A program made the translations under genes and the position numbers. Source: Pseudomonadota bacterium (lineage in GTDB: Bacteria; Desulfobacterota; Desulfovibrionia; Desulfovibrionales; Desulfovibrionaceae). From it: a stretch of 64,000 nt of DNA. Below, piece by piece: positions 1 to 6,865 of the stretch. The notes beneath the pieces are model-generated. The model was not told the origin of the DNA. It searched no databases and was given only the letters and a program-made list of their open reading frames with translations. Within the stretch, counting starts at the first letter, position 1, and the number at the start of each line of letters is the position of its first letter. Location: assembly GCA_023433925.1 (NCBI GenBank), contig JAEYTO010000041.1, forward strand, positions 7,953-71,952, written 5' to 3'.

Positions 1-252
1 CGCAAGGCGCCCTGCGAGCTGTTCGAGGGCATCGACGACGACGCGGAGTTCTACTTCGTGCACTCCTACTTCCCCAATCCCAAGCCAGGGTACGTGCTGG
101 GCGCCACGACCTACGGCGTGGAGTTCTGCTCGGTGCACGGACGCCGCGGCCTGTGGGCCGTGCAGTTCCACCCCGAGAAGAGCGGCCGGCCCGGACTGGC
201 CCTGCTGCGCAATTTCTTCAAGTACTGCCAGGGGGCCCAAGGTGCTCAGTAA
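1..252 (+). CDS. hisH: Imidazole glycerol phosphate synthase subunit HisH, C-terminal fragment
   Basis: The glutaminase subunit of imidazole glycerol phosphate synthase releases ammonia from glutamine and channels it to HisF in histidine biosynthesis (cytoplasm). Only the last 83 residues are present, because the reading frame is open from the first base of the window. The stretch WAVQFHPEKSG carries the His and Glu of the class I glutamine amidotransferase triad. The nucleophilic Cys would lie upstream, outside the window. The frame ends in TAA and overlaps the hisF start by 11 bp, the usual hisH-hisF coupling, which supports the call. The gene is truncated only by the window edge, with no sign of damage. 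Confidence 0.93.
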   Translation, partial: RKAPCELFEGIDDDAEFYFVHSYFPNPKPGYVLGATTYGVEFCSVHGRRGLWAVQFHPEKSGRPGLALLRNFFKYCQGAQGAQ

Positions 253-1021
253 ACGCGTCATCCCCTGCCTGGACGTGCGCGACGGCAGGCTCACCAAGGG
301 CATCAAGTTCAAGGACAACATCGACATCGGCGACCCGGTGGAGACAGCCAAGCTCTACTACGAGCAAGGCGCGGACGAGATCGTCTTCTACGACATAACC
401 GCCAGCTCCGAGGGCCGCTCCATCATGCTCGACGTGGTGGAGCGAGTGGCCAGCCAGATCTTCATCCCCTTCTCCGTGGGCGGCGGCATCTCCACGGTGG
501 AGCACATGCGCGCGGTGCTTCTGGCCGGTGCCGAGAAGGTCTCGGTCAACTCCGCCGCGGTCAAGAATCCGGACATCATCTCCGAGGGCGCGGCGGCTTT
601 CGGCTCGCAGGCCATCGTCGTGGGCATGGACGTGCTCAAGGTCGAGAAAAGCGAGCGGATACCCTCGGGCTATGAGATCGTCATTCACGGCGGCCGCAAG
701 CGCATGGGCCTGGACGCCATCGACTGGGCCAAGACCGCCGAGGCTCTGGGCGCGGGCGAGCTGTGCGTCAACTCCATCGATGCCGACGGCACCAAGGACG
801 GCTATGAGCTGACCCTCACGCGCATGATCTGCGAGGCCGTGAGCATCCCGGTCATAGCCTCGGGCGGCGCCGGCAACCCGCGGCACATGGTCGAGGCCGT
901 GACCGAAGGCCGGGCCACGGCCGCGCTCATCGCCTCCATCGTGCACTACGGCGAGTACACGATTCCCCAGATCAAGGAATACATGGCCGGCAAGGGCGTG
1001 AAAGTCCGCACGGTCTGGTAG
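242..1021 (+). CDS. hisF: Imidazole glycerol phosphate synthase cyclase subunit HisF
   Basis: This is the cyclase subunit that combines PRFAR with HisH-derived ammonia to give imidazole glycerol phosphate and AICAR. The protein has 259 residues, normal for the family, and begins RVIPCLDVRDGRL with catalytic Asp11; the second catalytic Asp is Asp130 in VVGMDV. Glycine-rich phosphate-binding loops (SVGGGIS near residue 79, ASGGAGN near 205) complete the TIM barrel. The start is GTG inside the 3' end of hisH, so the two are translationally coupled. No terminator is obvious downstream, and no other his gene follows. Confidence 0.97.
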   Translation: MLSKRVIPCLDVRDGRLTKGIKFKDNIDIGDPVETAKLYYEQGADEIVFYDITASSEGRSIMLDVVERVASQIFIPFSVGGGISTVEHMRAVLLAGAEKVSVNSAAVKNPDIISEGAAAFGSQAIVVGMDVLKVEKSERIPSGYEIVIHGGRKRMGLDAIDWAKTAEALGAGELCVNSIDADGTKDGYELTLTRMICEAVSIPVIASGGAGNPRHMVEAVTEGRATAALIASIVHYGEYTIPQIKEYMAGKGVKVRTVW

Positions 1022-1382
1022 GAACGACATCTCCGGCGGCCGGGCCAAGCGGGCGGGAAGGCGCGCGTGGACGTTGACGCCTCGGCCACCCGACAGGCAA
1101 GGGCTTCGCTGGGCAAAGATGGTCCAAGCCAACATGCTTCGTCGACCTCCCCATCTTTTCGGAGCGATCCGTTCCAGGACGAACGGATCGCGCCGCGCAC
1201 GTTGAGACGCCGGAAGCATCTCGCCAGGATCTGAGCGTTCCGGCATACAAGCGCCTGGCCGCGCCCTCGCGCCCTTGAGCATGGTCGACGATAAGCCCGC
1301 CCATGCGCTGGAGATTCCCTTTCTTTCGTGTAATAAGTGAATCAAAGGACGCGGGCATCACCCCGCGGCAAAGGAGGACTCA
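1022..1382. other. Intergenic region, no gene seen
   Basis: I find no credible coding region or strong hairpin in these 361 bases. Reading frames crossing it on the minus strand are antisense continuations through hisF. The final bases carry a strong ribosome-binding site (AAAGGAGG) for the dehydrogenase gene at 1383. The promoter of that gene should lie here, but no clear -35/-10 pair stands out. Confidence 0.5.
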
Positions 1383-2375
1383 ATGCCGACTCCCAGGCCA
1401 AAAGACGAGATCCGTCGGAACATGCTCGCCAGCATGATCCTCGTGCGCGCCTTCGAAGACAGGCTGTCCCGGCTCGCCGCCGACAAGGAAGGCGTCCTGG
1501 GCATGCAGATACTGGCCACGGGCCAGGAGGCCGCGGCCGTGGCCACGGTCAAGGCCCTGCGGCCCGAGGACGTCATCGTCTCCAACCACCGCAGCCACGG
1601 GCACCTGCTGGCCAAAGGCGCGGACCCCAAGATGCTCATGGCCGAGATCATGGGCAAGGCCACGGGCGTGAACAAGGGCAAGTCAGGCACCCTGCATCTC
1701 ATTGTGCCCGAGGTGAACGCGCTCATGACCAGCACCGTGGTCGGGGCCGGGCCGACCATGGCCGCCGGCGCGGCCTTCGCCCAGCAGTACAGGGGCGAGA
1801 AGGCCATCACCGTGGTCTATTTCGGCGACGGCGCGGCGGCCGAGGGCAACGTGCACGAAGCCATGAACCTGGCCGGCGTATGGAAGCTCCCGATCCTGTT
1901 CGTGTGCGAGAACAACTGCTGGGCCGGCGCCCAGGCCCTCAAGGAGCACTGCGCCGTGGGCAACATCGCCGTGCGCGCGGCGTCCTACGGCATGCCGGGC
2001 AAGCTCGTGGACGGCAACGACGCCGACGAGGTCTTCAACGTGACGGCCGAGCTGGTCGAGCACTGCCGCGGCGGCAAGGGACCGGCGCTCCTGGAGGCCT
2101 ACACCTACCGCATGCGCGGTCACGGCGAGCACGATCACCAGCACTACGTGGACAAGGCAGAGCTTGAATTGTGGGCCGCCAAGGACCCCATCCGCATGTA
2201 TGTCGCGCGGCTCGCGGAGGACGGGCTCATCAAGGAAGCTGATGCGCAAGCCATGGAGGAGGATGCCCGCCGCGTAGTGGAAGAGGCCGTGCGCTTCGCC
2301 GCCGAGAGCCCCTTCCCCGCGCCCGAGGCCGCTGTCGAGGATGTCTGGGTCCAGAGCCCGTGGGCCGGGCGCTAA
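1383..2375 (+). CDS. 2-oxo acid (pyruvate/acetoin-type) dehydrogenase E1 component, alpha subunit
   Basis: This is a thiamine-diphosphate enzyme subunit of the PdhA/AcoA/BkdA type, which decarboxylates a 2-oxo acid (or acetoin) and passes the acyl unit to a lipoyl E2. The 330-residue length fits the heterodimeric E1 alpha class. The TPP/Mg motif is visible as GDGAAAEGN from residue 148 followed about 30 residues later by CENNCWA, and the conserved SNHRSHGHLLAKG lies near residue 67. The start is preceded by AAAGGAGG. The beta subunit follows after 12 bp. No E2 or E3 gene is adjacent, so the substrate (pyruvate, acetoin or branched-chain) cannot be assigned from context. Confidence 0.88.
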   Translation: MPTPRPKDEIRRNMLASMILVRAFEDRLSRLAADKEGVLGMQILATGQEAAAVATVKALRPEDVIVSNHRSHGHLLAKGADPKMLMAEIMGKATGVNKGKSGTLHLIVPEVNALMTSTVVGAGPTMAAGAAFAQQYRGEKAITVVYFGDGAAAEGNVHEAMNLAGVWKLPILFVCENNCWAGAQALKEHCAVGNIAVRAASYGMPGKLVDGNDADEVFNVTAELVEHCRGGKGPALLEAYTYRMRGHGEHDHQHYVDKAELELWAAKDPIRMYVARLAEDGLIKEADAQAMEEDARRVVEEAVRFAAESPFPAPEAAVEDVWVQSPWAGR

Positions 2376-2387
2376 AGGAGGCCACAC

Positions 2388-3368
2388 ATGCGCGAAATAC
2401 ATACTGGAATCGCTGTCCGCGAGGCGCTGACCCTGGCCATGGAGGCCGACGAGCGCGTGTTCATCGCCGGCGAGGGCGTGGGGGTATCCATCCACGACAG
2501 CCCGCTCATGCCCACCCATGGCTTGCTGGAGAAGTTCGGCCCCAGGCGGGTCAAGGACACGCCCGTGAGCGAAGCGGCCATCGCCGGCCTGGCCGTGGGC
2601 GCGGCCAACCTGGGCCTTTTGCCCGTGGTCGAGATCATGTTCTTCCCGTTCATGACGTTGGCCTCGGACATGCTCGTGAACCACGCGGCCAAGCTGCGCT
2701 ACTTGAGCGGCGGCAAGTCGAGCTTTCCGCTCACGGTGCGCGTCAAGACCGGCATCGGCTTCCAGGCTGGCTGCCAGCATTGCCACCCGCTGGAGGCCTG
2801 GATGGCGCACATTCCGGGCTTGAAGGTCGTCTATGGCTCCACTCCCGCTGATATGAAAGGCCTGCTCCTGTCGGCCATATTCGATCCCGACCCGGTCATC
2901 GTCATCGAGGAAATGGGCCTGTACTTCATGAAGGGCGACGCGCCCGAGGGCGACGTAAGGGTTCCGCTCGGCAAGGCGCGGCTGGTCAAGCCCGGCAGGG
3001 ACGTGACCATCGTGGCCTATGGGTCGGCCGTGTACACGGCGCTCCAGGCCGCGGGGCAGCTTGAGGGCGAGGGAATCTCGGCCGAGGTGATCGACTTGCG
3101 GAGCCTGGTCCCGCTGGACAAGGCGGCAGTACTGGAGTCCGTGCGGAAGACCGGAAGGCTGGTCACGGTCCACGACGCGAACAAGTTCTGCGGCTTCGGG
3201 GCCGAGCTAGCCGCCATGGTCGCGGAGGAGGCCTTCGACAGCCTGAAAGCGCCTGTGAGGAGAGTCGCCGCACCGGAAGCGCCCGTGCCGTTCACGCCGC
3301 CGCAGGAAAAATTCTATAAGCCCGATGCGGGGAAGGTGATCGGGGCGGTGAAGTCGATCATGAAGTAG
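2388..3368 (+). CDS. 2-oxo acid dehydrogenase E1 component, beta subunit
   Basis: This is the partner of the preceding alpha subunit. The 326-residue protein opens REALTLAMEADERVFIAGEG, as in PdhB/AcoB proteins, where the conserved Glu of the beta chain contacts the TPP aminopyrimidine. The C-terminal transketolase-like domain carries VIDLRSLVPLD near residue 240, followed by a typical VHDANKFCGFGAELAA segment. The ribosome-binding site is AAAGGAGG, and the pair clearly forms one transcription unit. Downstream there is a GC-rich hairpin and then a lower-GC patch, so the operon appears to end here without E2/E3. Confidence 0.88.
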   Translation: MREIHTGIAVREALTLAMEADERVFIAGEGVGVSIHDSPLMPTHGLLEKFGPRRVKDTPVSEAAIAGLAVGAANLGLLPVVEIMFFPFMTLASDMLVNHAAKLRYLSGGKSSFPLTVRVKTGIGFQAGCQHCHPLEAWMAHIPGLKVVYGSTPADMKGLLLSAIFDPDPVIVIEEMGLYFMKGDAPEGDVRVPLGKARLVKPGRDVTIVAYGSAVYTALQAAGQLEGEGISAEVIDLRSLVPLDKAAVLESVRKTGRLVTVHDANKFCGFGAELAAMVAEEAFDSLKAPVRRVAAPEAPVPFTPPQEKFYKPDAGKVIGAVKSIMK

Positions 3369-3387
3369 TTAAAGTAGTGAAAAATGG

Positions 3388-3405
3388 GGAGGGCGAAAGC
3401 CCTCC
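3388..3405 (+). terminator. Hairpin after the E1 beta gene
   Basis: A perfect 7-bp stem GGAGGGC / GCCCTCC with a GAAA tetraloop lies 19 bases after the stop codon. It is preceded by an A-run, but no T-tract follows, so it is only a weak candidate for intrinsic termination of the E1 operon. Confidence 0.35.
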
Positions 3406-3432
3406 TCTGCTTGAGGGCTGCAAAACAGGCAT

Positions 3433-3570
3433 TAACACTACTGTGTCACAAATCTAACCCGAATTGCAGATGAGCCAATTCATGGCTAATCCGATCGGCG
3501 AGCTTCCGTACCCCGACCCGATTTTCATGAGGATCTTCGACGGTTAAAGTTTTTGTGCACAGTAGTATTA
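3433..3570. mobile_element. Remnant of a small inverted-repeat element (decayed IS or MITE)
   Basis: TAACACTACTGTGTCACAAA at 3433-3452 is mirrored at 3551-3570 by TTTTGTGCACAGTAGTATTA, whose reverse complement is TAATACTACTGTGCACAAAA. These form near-perfect terminal inverted repeats of about 19 bp enclosing about 98 bp. The flanks GGCAT and GGTAT could be a decayed target duplication. The interior holds only a 25-codon open frame (3469-3546) and no recognisable transposase, so this is a remnant or non-autonomous element. It sits at the edge of a patch of lower GC than its surroundings. Confidence 0.55.
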
Positions 3571-3658
3571 GGTATCAAATACCGCAACCCTGGATAAGAC
3601 GCCATATCGGCATACCAATGGCGCTACTGCGTAGCCAAATAATAGTCGGAATTTATGG

Positions 3659-4699
3659 CTACCCCTTTTTCAACTTGCTGGTACGCCGTTTCGGCTTCCT
3701 CTCGGGAAGAAGTCGCTCTCCCGCCGCGACAAGAAAAATTCCGACTGTCTCGTGCGCCATGATAACCGGGGCATAGGCAATAATGCAGAGATGGGCCTCT
3801 TCCTTTCCGCCTGGTGAATACGTCATGGGCAGGCCCGTCGGAAACTTCTTCCTGCCGGAGAGATAGGCCAGGACATGCGGATTGATTTCATGCGCTTCTT
3901 TCAAAGCTTCCACTGCTCCCTCAAGGTCGCCGGAAAGGAAGCGCTCAATCACGCTGCCGAACGCATGAATGGCTGTGTAGTCTTTCTCATAGCGCGCTAA
4001 AAGGCGGCGCGCATTCTCCAGCCTGAATTTTTCCAGGTACATGGGCAGCAGCCGGTCCCGCACGCCCTGATTGTCGTTCGGGTTGAGATCAAGCATAATC
4101 TCGGCTTCGGCAATGGCTTCATCGAGTCGCTCATCTTCGTAAAGAAGATCAAGAAGCTCCATCCGGGCCCGCATGTATGGCCGCGTTTCCACGCTGCCCC
4201 AGAACGCCCCCTTATTCTCGGCCATGAACTCCGGCCCGAAAGCCTCCTCGGCATCGACGATGATCCGGCGAACCTCGGCGATGGCATCATCCTGGGTCCC
4301 TGGCGTTATGGCCACCTGAATCAGCCGGGCGTCGATATTGCCGGGGTCTAGCTCCAGAGCCTTTTCAGCAAGCTCCAGGGCTTTCTCTGGGGAATCCGCA
4401 CTGTCGGCTGCCGCCGCAAGCGCCATGGCCTGCTCATGGGGGTCCGAGTCAAGCCCCGCAATCCTGGTGATCTCTTCCAGAGGCCTGCCTACGATGTGTT
4501 CGTTGAGGAAGGCCTGCAACTCATCCGGGCTCTCGAATCCCTTGTCGCTGGCGATCCTGTCGATGGCCCGGAAGAGCATTTCAGTGGGTTTGATGCCGGA
4601 TGAGGGGTTCGATAATCTTTCCTGCTGCATGGCTTGTCCCTTGGACAACGCAGCCTTGCTCCCCTTTTCCGATTTTCCTCCGAATTTCTTTCGTGGCAT
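3659..4699 (-). CDS. Tetratricopeptide-repeat protein of unknown function
   Basis: This 346-residue soluble protein has a basic N-terminus (MPRKKFGGKSEKGSKAALSK) and helical repeats. A clear TPR unit, KALELAEKALELDPGNIDAR, lies near residues 106-125, with a related unit ERLDEAIAEAEIMLDLNPND near 187-206 and a weaker one beyond. The C-terminal part (SGRKKFPTGLPMTYSPGGKE onward) resembles the tail found in other bacterial TPR proteins annotated only by repeat, and the end is strongly basic. TPRs mediate protein-protein contacts; no catalytic motif is visible. Base composition is lower in GC than the neighbours and the gene lies next to an IS-like remnant, so transfer is plausible. No operon partner. 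Confidence 0.72.
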   Translation of the reverse strand: MPRKKFGGKSEKGSKAALSKGQAMQQERLSNPSSGIKPTEMLFRAIDRIASDKGFESPDELQAFLNEHIVGRPLEEITRIAGLDSDPHEQAMALAAAADSADSPEKALELAEKALELDPGNIDARLIQVAITPGTQDDAIAEVRRIIVDAEEAFGPEFMAENKGAFWGSVETRPYMRARMELLDLLYEDERLDEAIAEAEIMLDLNPNDNQGVRDRLLPMYLEKFRLENARRLLARYEKDYTAIHAFGSVIERFLSGDLEGAVEALKEAHEINPHVLAYLSGRKKFPTGLPMTYSPGGKEEAHLCIIAYAPVIMAHETVGIFLVAAGERLLPERKPKRRTSKLKKG

Positions 4700-4778
4700 G
4701 GGACCACCTCAATTTTTCTTTGTCTTCTTCTCCTCATCGGAAGCAATCTTGATGACTTACGATTCACTCGCTTGCGCC

Positions 4779-4808
4779 TTGCGGCTATACTTCCTGATAT
4801 CTGATAAT
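4779..4808 (+). promoter_or_regulatory. Possible sigma-70-type promoter for the metallo-hydrolase gene
   Basis: TTGCGG at 4779-4784 and GATAAT at 4803-4808 are separated by 18 bases and lie about 110 bases upstream of the start at 4921. The -10 is good but the -35 matches consensus in only its first three positions. This is a tentative assignment by eye. Confidence 0.25.
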
Positions 4809-4920
4809 CGGCTATAAGAGAAGCCTCAAGCCCTCGACCTCCCCGCCCAGCCGTCCTATGCTCGCAACCTGGGGGAGCCATCCACGAACCAGGGGGAACA
4901 CGCACGCAAAGGAGCACGTC

Positions 4921-5808
4921 ATGGCCAACCACCATACGCTGACCATCCCCGCGCCCAAGGGCGTCGTCCCGGACTTCTCCCGCGGCTCGGTCTTCTTCGT
5001 GGGCACGGCCATGGTCATCATCAAGTACGCGGGCTTCACCATCCTGACCGACCCGAACTTCCTCCACGCCGACGACCACGCGCACCTGGGCTACGGGCTG
5101 ACCTCCAAGCGGCTGACCAACCCGGCCGTGGAGATCGGGAACCTGCCGCTGGACCTCTGCCTGCTCTCGCACTTCCATGGCGACCACTTCGATCACATCG
5201 CGGCCGAGCGCCTGGACAAGAGCCTGCCCGTGGTCACCACGCCGCACGCGGCCAAGGCCCTTCAGGGCAAGGGCTTCCGCAACACGCACAGCCTGGACAC
5301 CTGGGATTCCATCGACATCGTCAAGGGCGGGGAAAGGCTGCTCGTCACGTCCATGCCCGGCAGGCACGCGCCCGGCCCGCTGGCCGCCCTGCTCCCGCCG
5401 GTCATGGGCAGCATGCTCGAATTCGGCGACGCGGAGGGCAAGATCCTCTACCGCATGTACATCTCGGGCGACACGCTGCTCATCGATGAACTCAAGGAAA
5501 TCCCCAGGCGCTTCCCGGACATCTACCTGGGTTTGTTCCATCTGGGCGGGACGAAGATCCTGGGCCTGCTCACCGTGACCATGGACGCCAAGCAGGGCGT
5601 GCAGGCCGTGCGCCTGATCCACCCCAAGGCGGCCATTCCCATCCACTACAACGACTACACGGTCTTCAAGTCGCCGCTGGAGGATTTCAAGCGGGCCATG
5701 AACGAGGCGCGGCTGCCCGTGGAGATGGTCTACCTGGAGCACGGCGAGGCCTACGAGTTCGAGGCGCCAGGCATGCAGACCAAGCTGCGTGCGGTAGGTG
5801 AAAGCTAG
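4921..5808 (+). CDS. Metallo-beta-lactamase-fold hydrolase (UlaG-like)
   Basis: This 295-residue protein belongs to the metallo-beta-lactamase superfamily, close in style to UlaG-like lactonases and the N-acyl-phosphatidylethanolamine-hydrolase-like group. The metal motif HFHGDHFDH is near residue 84, and further ligands are expected at the His in MPGRHAPG, the Asp in SGDTLL and the His in IPIHYND. I chose the ATG at 4921 because an AAAGGAG box lies just upstream and the protein then begins MANHHTLTIPAPKG; an upstream in-frame ATG at 4858 has no such site. The substrate is unknown, and there is nothing to suggest antibiotic hydrolysis. It is a stand-alone gene followed by a GC-rich hairpin. 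Confidence 0.82.
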   Translation: MANHHTLTIPAPKGVVPDFSRGSVFFVGTAMVIIKYAGFTILTDPNFLHADDHAHLGYGLTSKRLTNPAVEIGNLPLDLCLLSHFHGDHFDHIAAERLDKSLPVVTTPHAAKALQGKGFRNTHSLDTWDSIDIVKGGERLLVTSMPGRHAPGPLAALLPPVMGSMLEFGDAEGKILYRMYISGDTLLIDELKEIPRRFPDIYLGLFHLGGTKILGLLTVTMDAKQGVQAVRLIHPKAAIPIHYNDYTVFKSPLEDFKRAMNEARLPVEMVYLEHGEAYEFEAPGMQTKLRAVGES

Positions 5809-5817
5809 GAAGATCAG

Positions 5818-5841
5818 CGGCCCCGGCCAGGACCGGGGCCG
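5818..5841. terminator. Hairpin between convergent genes
   Basis: A perfect 9-bp stem CGGCCCCGG / CCGGGGCCG with a six-base loop lies between the metallo-hydrolase and murI, which converge. There is no T-tract, so it is a probable but unproven bidirectional terminator. Confidence 0.4.
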
Positions 5842-5887
5842 TTCAGCGAAACCAACATGACAGTCGATCTCGCTAGCTATCCGTCGC

Positions 5888-6736
5888 CTAGAGATCCACG
5901 ATGGTGACTTCGGCGGGATCGATGGCGCGGCCCAGGAAGATGCTGCCCACGCGCGCGAATCGCTCGCGCCCGTCCGTGGCGAAGAAATACGTCTTCGCGT
6001 CCGGCCGGTCCGGCTCCGGATGGCCCAGCTCATGACGCATGAGCAGTTCCCGCACTTCCTGGGCAGTGGTCACGGCCGAGTCGATGACCGTCACCTCTTC
6101 CCCCGCCACCTTGGCGATGGCCCCGGCCAGCATCGGAAAATGCGTGCAGCCGAGCACCAGACTCGTGGGCGGCTCGTCTCCGAAGCGCGCGAACAAGGGG
6201 TCCAGGTAGCGTTTCACGATGCCTTCCACCAGCGGCCCATCGGTCCAGCCCTCTTCGGCCAGCGCCACGAAGAGCGAGCAGGCCGCCGCCTCGATGCGCA
6301 TGTTCGGGCACAACTCCCGGATTGCAGCCTGGTAGGCCCCGCCCTGCACCGTGCTTTCCGTGGCCATGACCGCGATGCGGCCGTTGGTGTTGAGGGCGCA
6401 GCCGGCCCTGGCCCCCGGCCGCACCACGCCCACCACCGGAATGCCTGGATACGCCTCCGCCAACTCCGGCAGCGCCGCCGCCGTGGCCGTGTTGCAGGCC
6501 ACCACCAGCAGCTTCACGCCTTGCGCCACCAGATGCCGCGAGCTTTGCAGCGCATAGCGCACCACCGATTCACGGCTCTTGGTGCCGTACGGCAGCCGGG
6601 CCGTGTCGCCCAAGTAGCTGAAATCCTCGCCCGGCAGCAGCTCGCGCAGGGCCCGCAATACCGTCAGCCCGCCCACGCCGGAGTCGAATACCCCGATGGG
6701 CAGGCGGTTGTTGTTCGCATTCATGGGCGTGGTCAC
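5888..6736 (-). CDS. murI: Glutamate racemase MurI
   Basis: It interconverts L- and D-glutamate, supplying D-Glu for peptidoglycan. The 282-residue protein begins with the signature IGVFDSGVGGLTVLRAL. Both catalytic cysteines are visible: Cys81 in VVACNTATA and Cys197 in LGCTHFP. The conserved LGDTARLPYG near residue 42 is also present. ATG at 6736 gives MTTPMNANNN; an in-frame ATG at 6724 is an equally possible start, since neither has a strong ribosome-binding site. The gene is transcribed in the same direction as the DUF89 gene upstream but is separated from it by a strong hairpin, so it may be independently expressed. Confidence 0.95.
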   Translation of the reverse strand: MTTPMNANNNRLPIGVFDSGVGGLTVLRALRELLPGEDFSYLGDTARLPYGTKSRESVVRYALQSSRHLVAQGVKLLVVACNTATAAALPELAEAYPGIPVVGVVRPGARAGCALNTNGRIAVMATESTVQGGAYQAAIRELCPNMRIEAAACSLFVALAEEGWTDGPLVEGIVKRYLDPLFARFGDEPPTSLVLGCTHFPMLAGAIAKVAGEEVTVIDSAVTTAQEVRELLMRHELGHPEPDRPDAKTYFFATDGRERFARVGSIFLGRAIDPAEVTIVDL

Positions 6737-6812
6737 TATGCCCGGCGCGCGGGGATGTCCAGTCGAGAGAGATTGAAAAGCCGGGGCGGCTTTTCAGCAA
6801 TCCGACAAGGCG

Positions 6813-6842
6813 GGCGGGGCCGGTCTCGCGCACGGCCCCGCC
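6813..6842. terminator. Perfect 10-bp hairpin downstream of the DUF89 gene
   Basis: GGCGGGGCCG and CGGCCCCGCC form a perfect stem around a ten-base loop. It lies 24 bases after the minus-strand stop at 6866. No T-run follows, so termination is likely but not certain. Confidence 0.4.
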
Positions 6843-6865
6843 TGCGGGAAAGGGCTTGGCGGGCC

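Noticed and set aside
3469..3546. A 25-codon open frame inside the inverted-repeat remnant
   Set aside because: No ribosome-binding site and no resemblance to a known protein; too short to support as a gene.
4921..5808. Possibility that the metallo-beta-lactamase-fold protein is a resistance enzyme
   Set aside because: No signal peptide, and the motif order and N-terminus fit UlaG-like cytoplasmic hydrolases.
4489..6033. A 514-codon minus-strand frame overlapping the metallo-hydrolase gene
   Set aside because: It crosses the whole hydrolase gene antisense and part of the TPR gene in another frame; no family resemblance.
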